From assembly GCA_012719035.1 (NCBI GenBank), contig JAAYBD010000042.1, positions 1 to 64,000 on the forward strand: 64,000 nucleotides of DNA. The letters are read 5' to 3'. The DNA is from Clostridiales bacterium. GTDB taxonomy: Bacteria; Bacillota; Clostridia; Oscillospirales; Oscillospiraceae. The position numbers and the translations under genes were made by a program. A model generated the notes under the pieces. It searched no databases and was not told where the DNA came from. It saw only the letters and a program-made list of their open reading frames with translations. Below are positions 19,683 through 28,732 of the stretch, in pieces; position 1 is the stretch's first letter; the number at the start of each line of letters is the position of its first letter.

Positions 19683-21150
19683 GAGGGAAGGGCTGTTTTT
19701 GAAAAACCAGGACAGAGCACCGATTTTTGAGGCGCTTGAAGAGATGAAGATGACACGTACCGTTCCCTTTGATGTGCCCGGTCATAAGCGCGGAAAAGGA
19801 AATAAGGAGCTTACAGATTTTCTTGGTGAGAAATGTCTTATGGTCGATGTGAACTCGATGAAGCTGCTCGATAACCTTTGCCACCCTACGGGCGTGATAA
19901 AGGAGGCAGAGGAGCTTGCCGCCGATGCCTTTGGGGCTTCCCATGCTTTTTTTATGGTCGGGGGGACGACATCATCGGTTCAGGCTATGGTCTTGTCCGC
20001 CGTAAAAAAGGACGAAAAAATAATACTGCCGAGAAATGTTCACAGAAGTGTTATAAACTCTCTGATACTCTGCGGGGCAATTCCCGTTTATATCAATCCG
20101 CAGATGAACGAAAGACTTGGCATTTCACTCGGAATGACCGTGTCAGACGTAAAGAAAGCAATAATGCAGAACAAAGATGCAAAGGCGATACTCATAAACA
20201 ACCCTACTTATTACGGGATATGCTCGAATCTTGCCGAAATAACAAAGCTTGCGCATGAAAACAACATGCTTGTTCTGGTCGACGAGGCGCACGGAACACA
20301 TTTTTATTTCGGGGAAAATATGCCTGCAACGGCAATGTCGGCGGGAGCGGATTTTTCATCCGTGAGCATGCACAAATCCGGCGGCTCCTTGACTCAAAGC
20401 TCTTTTCTTCTCTGCGGGGAGAATGTGAATGAGAATTATGTCAGACAAATAATAAATCTTACGCAGACGACAAGCGGCTCTTACCTCCTTATTTCAAGCC
20501 TTGACATCTCAAGACGCAATCTTGCAAGAAACGGCAAGGAGATTTTTGCAAAAGTTTACGAGCTTTCGGAATACGCTCGCGAAGAAATAAACCAGATTGG
20601 AGATTATTACGCATATTCAAAGGAACTTGTAAACGGCGACAGCATCTATGATTTTGATACCACGAAGCTCTCTGTCAACACGCTTGATTTGGGGCTTGCG
20701 GGCATAGAGGTGTATGACCTCCTGCGGGACGAATATGATATCCAAATCGAATTCGGAGATATCGGGAACATACTTGCCTATATTTCTGTAGGCGATAACC
20801 GAAAGAACATAGAGCGTCTTATCGGCGCGCTTTCGGAGATAAGGCGCATTTATAAAAAAGACAAGGGCGCGATGATAAAGCACGAATATATAAATCCTAT
20901 TGTGGCATTGCCCCCTCAGCAGGCATTTTACGCGGAAAAGAAGAGCACTGAAATTGAAAACTCTGTCGGCGAAATATGCTGCGAGTTTGTGATGTGCTAT
21001 CCCCCGGGGATTCCTATCCTCGCCCCCGGGGAGAGAGTCACAAAGGAAATCGTAGATTATATCTTTTACGCGAAAGAAAAGGGCTGCTCTCTGACAGGAC
21101 CCGAGAATATGGACATAGTGAAACTCAATGTGCTGAAGGGAGGAACATAA
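19672..21150 (+). CDS. speA: PLP-dependent Orn/Lys/Arg decarboxylase (arginine decarboxylase by context)
   Basis: PFDVPGHKRGKGN, LVDEAHGTHFYFG, SVSMHKSGGSLTQSSFLL (PLP lysine), C-terminal YPPGIPILAPGE. Confidence 0.9.
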   Translation: MFIEREGLFLKNQDRAPIFEALEEMKMTRTVPFDVPGHKRGKGNKELTDFLGEKCLMVDVNSMKLLDNLCHPTGVIKEAEELAADAFGASHAFFMVGGTTSSVQAMVLSAVKKDEKIILPRNVHRSVINSLILCGAIPVYINPQMNERLGISLGMTVSDVKKAIMQNKDAKAILINNPTYYGICSNLAEITKLAHENNMLVLVDEAHGTHFYFGENMPATAMSAGADFSSVSMHKSGGSLTQSSFLLCGENVNENYVRQIINLTQTTSGSYLLISSLDISRRNLARNGKEIFAKVYELSEYAREEINQIGDYYAYSKELVNGDSIYDFDTTKLSVNTLDLGLAGIEVYDLLRDEYDIQIEFGDIGNILAYISVGDNRKNIERLIGALSEIRRIYKKDKGAMIKHEYINPIVALPPQQAFYAEKKSTEIENSVGEICCEFVMCYPPGIPILAPGERVTKEIVDYIFYAKEKGCSLTGPENMDIVKLNVLKGGT

Positions 21151-22010
21151 TGGAGTTTTGGTTCAGTGAAAACCACACAGAAAACGTCAAACTTTCAATA
21201 AAGGTAGATAAACAGCTGTTCAGCGCGGAAAGCGAGTTTCAGCGGATAGATGTGTTCGACTCTCCGGAGTTCGGAAGATTTCTAACGCTGGACGGATTTA
21301 TAATGCTGACGGAAAAGGATGAGTTCATTTACCATGAAATGATAACTCATGTGCCAATGGCAGTTCATCCAAATCCAAAAAGCGTTCTTGTGATAGGCGC
21401 GGGCGACGGAGGGGCGATACGGGAGCTTGCAAAATATGACTGTATTGAGAGCATCGAGCTTGTTGAGATAGATAAGATGGTCATAGATACGAGCAAAGAG
21501 TATCTGCCGAATACCGCCTGCTGCTTTGACGACCCCCGCCTCAGTATTTATTATCAGGACGGGCTTAAATATATCCGAAAGCATGAAAATAAATACGACA
21601 TCATAATCGTTGATTCCACAGATCCTTTTGGTCCCGGCGAGGGACTTTTTACAAAAGAGTTTTACGGTAACTGCTACAAGGCTTTAAAAGACGACGGCAT
21701 CATGGTAAACCAGCATGAAAGCCCGTTTTACAGCGCTGATGCCATGGCGATGAAGCGCGCGCATAAACGAATTGTCGAATCATTCCCGATAAGCCGCGTT
21801 TATCAGGCGCATATACCCACATACCCTTCGGGACATTGGCTTTTTGGATTCGCATCAAAAAAATATCACCCTGTTAAAAATCTCAACTCGGCGGCATGGA
21901 ACAAACTTGGAATAGAAACCCGATATTACAACACAAATCTTCACAAAGGCTCGTTTTATCTGCCGAACTACGTAGAAAAAATGCTTGGAGAGTGTGAAAA
22001 TGTTGAATAA
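21150..22010 (+). CDS. speE: Spermidine synthase
   Basis: MEFWFSENHTENVKLSIKVDKQLFS, LVIGAGDGGAIRELAKYDCIESIELVEID, IIVDSTDPFGPGEGLFTKEFY. Confidence 0.95.
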   Translation: MEFWFSENHTENVKLSIKVDKQLFSAESEFQRIDVFDSPEFGRFLTLDGFIMLTEKDEFIYHEMITHVPMAVHPNPKSVLVIGAGDGGAIRELAKYDCIESIELVEIDKMVIDTSKEYLPNTACCFDDPRLSIYYQDGLKYIRKHENKYDIIIVDSTDPFGPGEGLFTKEFYGNCYKALKDDGIMVNQHESPFYSADAMAMKRAHKRIVESFPISRVYQAHIPTYPSGHWLFGFASKKYHPVKNLNSAAWNKLGIETRYYNTNLHKGSFYLPNYVEKMLGECENVE

Positions 22011-22854
22011 AAACGTCCACACTTTCATCGGCTGCGATGCTGATTTTCAAGACGCGGAAATCGTTTTGTTCGGCGCCCCCTTTGACGGTACGACCTCCTT
22101 CAGACCCGGGACACGCTTCGGACCCTCAGCGATAAGAAACGAGTCTTTCGGAATAGAGACTTATTCGCCGTATCAGGATAAGGATTTATCGGAGATAAGG
22201 GTCTGCGATGCCGGAGATGTTGACCTGCCTTTCGGAAATACGGAAAAAGTGCTTAAGATTATCGAAAAGACGGCAGATGAAATATTAAGCGCGCGTAAGA
22301 TACCTGTCATGCTTGGCGGAGAACATCTCATCACCCTCGCCTCCGTATCTGCTGCTCTGAAAAAGTATCCTGATCTGCATATCATCCACTTTGACGCCCA
22401 CACCGACCTGCGCGATGAATATATCGGCGAAAGGCTTTCGCATTCAACGGTCATGCGGCGTATATGGGAAAAAGTCGGGGACGGAAGGATCTATCAATTC
22501 GGCATAAGAAGCGGTGAAAGGCACGAATTCGAGTTCGCAAAGGAGCACACCGTTCTGCATAGATTCAGCCTGAACGGCTTTGATGAGGCAGTTGAAAAGC
22601 TTAAAGGCAAGCCTGTGTATTTTTCGCTTGACCTTGATATACTTGACCCAAGCATTTTCTGCGGAACCGGAACGCCGGAGGCGGGGGGCATTACGTTTTC
22701 AGAACTCCTTGACGCTGTGCTGTGCTTAAATAAACTGGATATCGTTGCCTGTGACATAAACGAGCTTAGCCCCGTCTATGACCAGAGCGGAGTTTCAACG
22801 GCGGCCGCCTGCAAAATCGTAAGAGAGATACTACTGACGTTAAAAGGAGAATAG
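22000..22854 (+). CDS. speB: Agmatinase
   Basis: GAPFDGTTSFRPGTRFGPSAIR, LGGEHLITL, HFDAHTDLRDEY, SLDLDILDPSIFCGTGTPEAGG. Confidence 0.95.
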   Translation: MLNKNVHTFIGCDADFQDAEIVLFGAPFDGTTSFRPGTRFGPSAIRNESFGIETYSPYQDKDLSEIRVCDAGDVDLPFGNTEKVLKIIEKTADEILSARKIPVMLGGEHLITLASVSAALKKYPDLHIIHFDAHTDLRDEYIGERLSHSTVMRRIWEKVGDGRIYQFGIRSGERHEFEFAKEHTVLHRFSLNGFDEAVEKLKGKPVYFSLDLDILDPSIFCGTGTPEAGGITFSELLDAVLCLNKLDIVACDINELSPVYDQSGVSTAAACKIVREILLTLKGE

Positions 22855-22856
22855 AA

Positions 22857-24056
22857 ATGGGAAAGGCTTTAATTATCGGCTGCGGCGGTGTTGCAAGCGT
22901 TACAATTCACAAATGCTGCCAGAACAGCGATGTTTTTGAGGAAATCATGATTGCCAGCCGCACAAAGTCAAAATGCGATGCCCTTAAAGCAAAGCTTGAC
23001 GGCGGCAAAACAAAAATACACACCGCCAAGGTCGATGCCGACAATGTGGACGAGCTTGTGGAGCTTATTGAAAGCTTTAAGCCGGATGTTGTCATAAACC
23101 TTGCGCTTCCCTATCAGGACCTGACTATAATGGATGCCTGCCTTGCAACAAAAACACACTATGTCGATACTGCCAATTATGAGCCTTTGGACACTGCGAA
23201 GTTTGAGTATAAATGGCAGTGGGCATACCGCGAGAAATTCAAAGAAGCCGGCATCTGCGCGCTGCTTGGAAGCGGCTTTGACCCCGGCGTGACGGGTGTT
23301 TTTTCGGCATATGCGCAAAAACACTACTTTGATGAGATACATTATCTCGATATACTTGACGCCAACGCCGGAGATCACGGCTATCCTTTTGCAACCAACT
23401 TCAACCCCGAAATAAACATCAGGGAAGTTACGGCAAACGGGAGCTACTGGGAAAACGGCAGATGGGTTGAGACAAAGCCGATGGAGATAAAAAGAGTTTA
23501 CGATTTCCCGCAGATAGGCGATAAAGATATGTATCTTCTCCACCATGAGGAGATAGAAAGCCTTGCCCTTAATCTCAAAGGGATAAAGAGAATACGCTTT
23601 TTCATGACCTTTGGGCAAAGTTATCTTACCCACCTCAAATGCCTTGAAAATGTGGGCATGACCTCTATCGAACCTATAGAGTTCAACGGTCAGCAAATTG
23701 TTCCGCTTCAGTTTTTAAAAGCTGTGCTTCCCGACCCTGCAACGCTCGGTCCGCGCACAAAGGGCAAAACAAACATCGGCTGCATTTTCCACGGCGTCAA
23801 GGACGGAAAAGAGAGAAGCTACTATATATATAATGTATGCGATCACGAAGAATGTTATAAGGAAGTGGGAAGTCAGGCGATTTCCTATACGACGGGAGTT
23901 CCGGCAATGATTGGGGCAATGCTCATTATGAACGGGACGTGGACGAAACCCGGGGTTTATAACATTGAAGAGTTCGATCCCGATCCGTTTATGGATGCCT
24001 TGAACAAGTGGGGGCTGCCTTGGGTCGAGGACTTTAATCCCGTACCGGTAGACTGA
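22857..24056 (+). CDS. Saccharopine-dehydrogenase family; carboxynorspermidine/carboxyspermidine dehydrogenase
   Basis: MGKALIIGCGGVASVTIHKCCQNSDVF, GSGFDPGVTGVFSAYAQKHYFDEI, FNPEINIREVTANGSYWENG; paired with an NspC homolog. Confidence 0.93.
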   Translation: MGKALIIGCGGVASVTIHKCCQNSDVFEEIMIASRTKSKCDALKAKLDGGKTKIHTAKVDADNVDELVELIESFKPDVVINLALPYQDLTIMDACLATKTHYVDTANYEPLDTAKFEYKWQWAYREKFKEAGICALLGSGFDPGVTGVFSAYAQKHYFDEIHYLDILDANAGDHGYPFATNFNPEINIREVTANGSYWENGRWVETKPMEIKRVYDFPQIGDKDMYLLHHEEIESLALNLKGIKRIRFFMTFGQSYLTHLKCLENVGMTSIEPIEFNGQQIVPLQFLKAVLPDPATLGPRTKGKTNIGCIFHGVKDGKERSYYIYNVCDHEECYKEVGSQAISYTTGVPAMIGAMLIMNGTWTKPGVYNIEEFDPDPFMDALNKWGLPWVEDFNPVPVD

Positions 24057-24057
24057 T

Positions 24058-25188
24058 ATGAACTTTGATATTGATTTGATCGAAACGCCTTATTATATCG
24101 TTGATGAGACTCTGCTGATAAAAAATCTTGAAATACTGAAAGATGTTTCCGACAGAGCGGGATGCAAAATCCTCCTTGCCCAAAAAGCATTTTCAATGTT
24201 TTCCCTCTATCCGCTCATTGGAGAATATCTCAGCGGGACTGCCGCAAGCGGACTTTATGAGGCGAGGCTCGGCCATGAGGAGATGGGCGGGGAAACGCAT
24301 ATTTTTTCGACGGCGTACAGGGAAGAAGAGTTCGATGAGATTTTATCTATATGTGACCATATAGTTTTCAATTCCTTTTCGCAGTGGGAAAAATACAAAA
24401 ACCGAGCGCTTGCATCAGGCAGGGAATTTGGCATAAGGATAAATCCCGAACATTCCACGCAGGAGCATGGGATTTACGACCCATGCGCAAAAGGCTCAAG
24501 ACTTGGCGTTACGGCGGGAAATTTCAAAGAAGATTTGCTCGGAGGCATCAGCGGATTTCATTTCCATACCCTCTGCGAGCAGAACAGCGATGACCTTGTT
24601 TCAACGCTTTCGGCGGTTGAGGAAAAGTTCTGGAAATATCTGAGCCGGATGAAATGGGTGAATTTCGGCGGAGGACACCATATTACGAGAGCTGATTATG
24701 ACATTGATGCGCTTGTCGAATGTATCGTTAGGTTTAAAGAAAAATATGGAACCGAAGTATATTTAGAGCCGGGCGAGGCTGTTGCACTCAACACAGGATT
24801 TTTGGTAAGCGAAGTTCTTGACATTGTCGAAAACGATATCAGCACAGCCATTCTGGATGCTTCAGCCGCCTGCCATATGCCCGATGTCCTTGAGATGCCT
24901 TACAGACCGGATATCGTCGGCTCCGGCAAGCCAAATGAAAAAGCTTTCACATACCGCTTGGGCGGCCCCACCTGCCTTGCGGGTGATATCATAGGGGACT
25001 ATTCGTTCGATGCTCCTCTGAAAGTTGGGGATAAGCTGATTTTCTGTGATATGGCAATATATTCCATGGTTAAGAACAACACGTTCAACGGCATGAAGCT
25101 TCCGTCGATTGCGGCAGCAAAAAAGGACGATACTGTGAAGCTTATAAAATCATTCGGGTATGATGATTTTAAAAATCGTCTATCCTGA
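24058..25188 (+). CDS. nspC: Carboxynorspermidine/carboxyspermidine decarboxylase
   Basis: ETPYYIVDETLLIKNLEIL, ILLAQKAFSMFSLYPLI, FHTLCEQNSDDLVSTL, WVNFGGGHHITR, YLEPGEAVALNTG. Confidence 0.95.
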   Translation: MNFDIDLIETPYYIVDETLLIKNLEILKDVSDRAGCKILLAQKAFSMFSLYPLIGEYLSGTAASGLYEARLGHEEMGGETHIFSTAYREEEFDEILSICDHIVFNSFSQWEKYKNRALASGREFGIRINPEHSTQEHGIYDPCAKGSRLGVTAGNFKEDLLGGISGFHFHTLCEQNSDDLVSTLSAVEEKFWKYLSRMKWVNFGGGHHITRADYDIDALVECIVRFKEKYGTEVYLEPGEAVALNTGFLVSEVLDIVENDISTAILDASAACHMPDVLEMPYRPDIVGSGKPNEKAFTYRLGGPTCLAGDIIGDYSFDAPLKVGDKLIFCDMAIYSMVKNNTFNGMKLPSIAAAKKDDTVKLIKSFGYDDFKNRLS

Positions 25189-25220
25189 CCCAGTTTTCAG
25201 AGACAGTCCGCAATGAAATA

Positions 25221-25260
25221 AGGCAGTGCGCGGGTTTTTAAAACCTGCGCACTGCCTTTG
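25221..25260. terminator. Bidirectional-type terminator between nspC and the CoA-transferase gene
   Basis: AGGCAGTGCGC (25221-25231) pairs with GCGCACTGCCT (25247-25257), with T/A-rich loop and flanks. Confidence 0.75.
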
Positions 25261-25411
25261 AACTTTTTGCGGGGGCAGATGTGCTTTTGCCGTCCCGCGT
25301 TTTGCAGGGCGAAAGCGCGGAGGGGCACGCTTCCGCCTTGCCGGCAGCCAGATATATATTGAAGCAAACACTTTGGGATGGGGCAAGCATTAAACGTGCG
25401 TCTTAATAAAT

Positions 25412-26728
25412 CTAAAAATCGTCTTCGCCTATCAGACCGAGTTCAATAGCCTGCTGCTTGAGCTGATCTCTGAAATCAGGATGAGCGATGGGAATAAGCG
25501 CCTTTATGCGCTCTTTGTTGGAACGGAGATAAATGTCCGCAACGCCGTATTCGGTGACGATATACTGGGGGAGGTAACGCGGCGTTGTAACTATAGAGCC
25601 TTCGGGAAGTGCGGCAACGATGTTGGAGCGCGTTTGACCGGCTTTGTCCGTGTAGGTGGAACGCAGACAGAGGAAGCTGCGTCCGTTCTTTGCCCTTGGC
25701 GCGCCCGAAAGGAACGCAAAGGAACCTCCGACTGCGCTGTATTGTCTTATCCCCTGAGCTTCGGAGCAGGCCTGACCGGTGATGTCAATCATAAATGTGG
25801 AGTTTATTGCAACGATATTATCCACCTTTGCAACGGCTTCGGGAGTGATAACGTCGTTGACATCAAGAAGCGTTACTATATCACCATGTTCACCCAGCCA
25901 TTTGTAAAGCTCCTTGCTTCCGAAGGCACCAGCCATTTTTATATCCTTAACAATGCCCGCTTCTGCCAAATCTATCATGGCGTCAGTTCCTATTTCGGTG
26001 AAAACATGAAGGTCCTTTTTGTTCATCAGATCGTAAGCGATTTGGTTTCCGAGTCCTCCCATGCCTATCTGAATGGTGTCTCCGTCATTGATATATGGCA
26101 TGATCTGTTCCGCAATCACTTTGTCAAACTCTGTGGGAGGCGCAACGGGGAGAGAGGGAATATCATGATGGTTTTCAACAATATAGTCAAACATTGAAAG
26201 AGGAAGCTTTGTGAGCTCGGCGTTTCCATGTGCAACGGGCTGATAGCTGTTGACGACTGCGATCCTTGTTTTCACACAGTCGTTTCTTATGATGTTCGGG
26301 GTAAAGTTTGTTCCCAAAACGCCTACATTGCAGTAGCCGTCCTCATCGGGAGGGCAGACCTCTATAGCGACGACATTTGCCTTATATACTTTAGTAACGG
26401 CATCAATCAAAGTGCCATAGGGAGCGGAATGAAAGTCAATATTGTTCATCTGCGCCGCCATGCGCTCAAGGACATTTGCAAAGAAAGAAATTGTGTGGAA
26501 GGATTTTTTATAGCTGGGGTCCATCAGGATTTTGTTTGGAGCAAGGTACATGTTGCCTAAAAGCGTAACATTGCTAAGTTCATCGGATCTGTCCGCCAAT
26601 GAATCCATAAAGTCATAAGGTATGCAAAGTGTGCTGCCCATCCAAATGGTGTCGCCGGACTTGATTTTGCCCGCAGCTTCCTGCATAGTGACAAGATGGT
26701 CTTCATAATATTTCTTCCAGTTTTCCAT
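25412..26728 (-). CDS. Acetyl-CoA hydrolase/transferase family protein (4-hydroxybutyrate/butyryl-CoA:acetate CoA-transferase-like)
   Basis: GDTIWMGSTLCIPYDFMDSL, VCPPDEDGYCNVGV, IQIGMGGLGNQIAYDL, VFTEIGTDAMIDL, QYIVTEYGVADIYLRS. Start at 26728 (MENWKKYYEDHL). Confidence 0.92.
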   Translation of the reverse strand: MENWKKYYEDHLVTMQEAAGKIKSGDTIWMGSTLCIPYDFMDSLADRSDELSNVTLLGNMYLAPNKILMDPSYKKSFHTISFFANVLERMAAQMNNIDFHSAPYGTLIDAVTKVYKANVVAIEVCPPDEDGYCNVGVLGTNFTPNIIRNDCVKTRIAVVNSYQPVAHGNAELTKLPLSMFDYIVENHHDIPSLPVAPPTEFDKVIAEQIMPYINDGDTIQIGMGGLGNQIAYDLMNKKDLHVFTEIGTDAMIDLAEAGIVKDIKMAGAFGSKELYKWLGEHGDIVTLLDVNDVITPEAVAKVDNIVAINSTFMIDITGQACSEAQGIRQYSAVGGSFAFLSGAPRAKNGRSFLCLRSTYTDKAGQTRSNIVAALPEGSIVTTPRYLPQYIVTEYGVADIYLRSNKERIKALIPIAHPDFRDQLKQQAIELGLIGEDDF

Positions 26729-26858
26729 AATGATTCTCCTTTTCGCTGTGCTATACTTAGATATTATGTGTTTTTCACGACACTTTACACAATCTGTCGT
26801 ATTTTCACTATCTGTGGTTATTTTAGCAAGCAGATGTAAAAATGTATAATAATTTATT

Positions 26859-26882
26859 AGTTTCAAGTAGATACTTGAAACT
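26859..26882. promoter_or_regulatory. Perfect 11-bp inverted repeat in the divergent CoA-transferase/LysR promoter region
   Basis: AGTTTCAAGTA-ga-TACTTGAAACT. Confidence 0.7.
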
Positions 26883-26954
26883 TTTATACTTCTATATACC
26901 CCGAGTGTATGTTATAATAACTCAATGATTATAGATATATCTCTGGAGGTAATT

Positions 26955-27881
26955 ATGGAGCTTAGGGACTTACGTTATTTTTGTCTGACCGCTGAAATGG
27001 AGCATGTCACAAAAGCTGCTGACAGGCTGGGAATCGCCCAGCCCTTTCTGACCAGAGTTATAAGGCAGATCGAAGAGGAGATCGGCGGAGAGCTGTTTGA
27101 AAAAATAGGACGGCGAATTAAGCTGAATTCCAATGGCGAAGTGTTTTACAGATACGCGAAAATGGTTCTGGCAGATATGGATCGGCTTTATTCTGAGATG
27201 GACTATGTTTTTGACCGAAAGGAACAGACAATAACGCTTTTGTGCAACACAGAGTCTTTTGCAACGCGGCTGATAGTCGCATTCAAAGAGGAAAACCCCG
27301 ACTATGCACTTTCAGTTCTGCACGTTTCACAGCAGGAGATGATAGAGGCATTGACGACAGGAGAGGCCCATTTTGCCTTGTGCTGCCCTTCGATAAGCGA
27401 AAAGGAAGGCATAAATCTTGTAACTAAGGAAGCTTTTAGCGTCAGGGGCTGTGTATTACTGCCTCCGGGGCATCCACTTTTAGCAAAAAACATTTTAGTT
27501 TTGGATGATCTGCGCGGAGAGCGGCTTGTTACAATGCCTAAAAACAGCGCTATGCGTAATAAGCTCCAGCCTATTTTTGACCGATATGATTTCCATCCGC
27601 AGATAGTGTTTGAGTCAAACAACCTGAATATGATTACACAGGCAGTCGGCAGCGGATTCGGATATGCTTTTGTCACACAGCTGATTATGGAGGATTATCC
27701 CGAGCTGCGCCGATACTGTGTGGATATCGATCACCCGGACGTAGTCGGAAGCTACGGACTTACATATAACAAGCTGACGGTTGAAAACAGGAATGCCCGG
27801 CATTTCAGAGATTTTGCATTAGGTTTTCTTGAAAATCTCCAGCAATACTTTGAAAAATGGGAAATACGAAGCGGGGTTTGA
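26955..27881 (+). CDS. LysR family transcriptional regulator
   Basis: MELRDLRYFCLTAEMEHVTKAADRLGIAQPFLTRVIRQIEEEIGGELFEKIGRRIKLN. Confidence 0.95.
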   Translation: MELRDLRYFCLTAEMEHVTKAADRLGIAQPFLTRVIRQIEEEIGGELFEKIGRRIKLNSNGEVFYRYAKMVLADMDRLYSEMDYVFDRKEQTITLLCNTESFATRLIVAFKEENPDYALSVLHVSQQEMIEALTTGEAHFALCCPSISEKEGINLVTKEAFSVRGCVLLPPGHPLLAKNILVLDDLRGERLVTMPKNSAMRNKLQPIFDRYDFHPQIVFESNNLNMITQAVGSGFGYAFVTQLIMEDYPELRRYCVDIDHPDVVGSYGLTYNKLTVENRNARHFRDFALGFLENLQQYFEKWEIRSGV

Positions 27882-28018
27882 TAAATCCGGCTTTGTCCAC
27901 ATCATGCTCTTTGGTCGTTGATATTGTAAAAAAGCCGTGTTAGAATAATTTGAAGCTGGAATTGCCTTACAGACAGCGTTGGGCAAGGGCTTTTTAATTT
28001 TTATTAAGTGGTGAAAAA

Positions 28019-28576
28019 ATGTCTGAAATTACAAAACAAGCGCTTGCGGCATCTCTAAAAAAACTGCTTGAGCAGAAGCCGATAGACAAAATTACGGTAA
28101 AAGATATAGTTGAGGACTGCGGAGTTAACCGCCATACCTTTTATTATCATTTTCAGGATATATACGAGCTGATTGAGTGGCTTTGCATCAATGAGGCGAA
28201 TGAGGTGCTCGGAACTCATAAAACCTATGACACATGGAAAGAGGGATTTCTTGATCTTTATGGATATCTTCATGACAATAAAGCCATTGTAATGAATGCG
28301 TATCACTCAAAGTACAGAAACTATCTTGAGAATTATATAAGGAGTCTCGTTCGCCCTTATATCATTGATTTTCTGGAAATCCAGAGTGAAGGCATGAAGA
28401 TTTCGGAGGAGAAGTTTGAATTCATAGCCGATACATATACATATGGAATCGTAAGTCTTGCTATGGACTGGATAGCAGACGATATGATGACGCGCTATAA
28501 CAATTCTATGAAGTTTTTTTTGCGGCTTTTGGATGGGAGTATGAAATACACACTTCAAAAGTTTGCCGAACAATAG
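28019..28576 (+). CDS. TetR/AcrR family transcriptional regulator (DhaS-like)
   Basis: TKQALAASLKKLLEQKPIDKITVKDIVEDCGVNRHTFYYHFQDIYELIEWL. Confidence 0.87.
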   Translation: MSEITKQALAASLKKLLEQKPIDKITVKDIVEDCGVNRHTFYYHFQDIYELIEWLCINEANEVLGTHKTYDTWKEGFLDLYGYLHDNKAIVMNAYHSKYRNYLENYIRSLVRPYIIDFLEIQSEGMKISEEKFEFIADTYTYGIVSLAMDWIADDMMTRYNNSMKFFLRLLDGSMKYTLQKFAEQ

Positions 28577-28617
28577 ACACATATTTTGGTTTTTGGCTAA
28601 TTTTGCATCAAATAATG

Positions 28618-28652
28618 CACCGTGGCGGAATTTTTGCCACGGTGATTTTTTT
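28618..28652 (+). terminator. Rho-independent terminator after TetR gene
   Basis: CACCGTGGC-ggaattttt-GCCACGGTG then ATTTTTTT. Confidence 0.85.
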
Positions 28653-28732
28653 GTCCCTTTATTTTTAGGTATTTAAGAGCTATCCTTAGTGCACTGCGAA
28701 AAATCAAATGCACGGGTTAGCACCCGGCAAAA

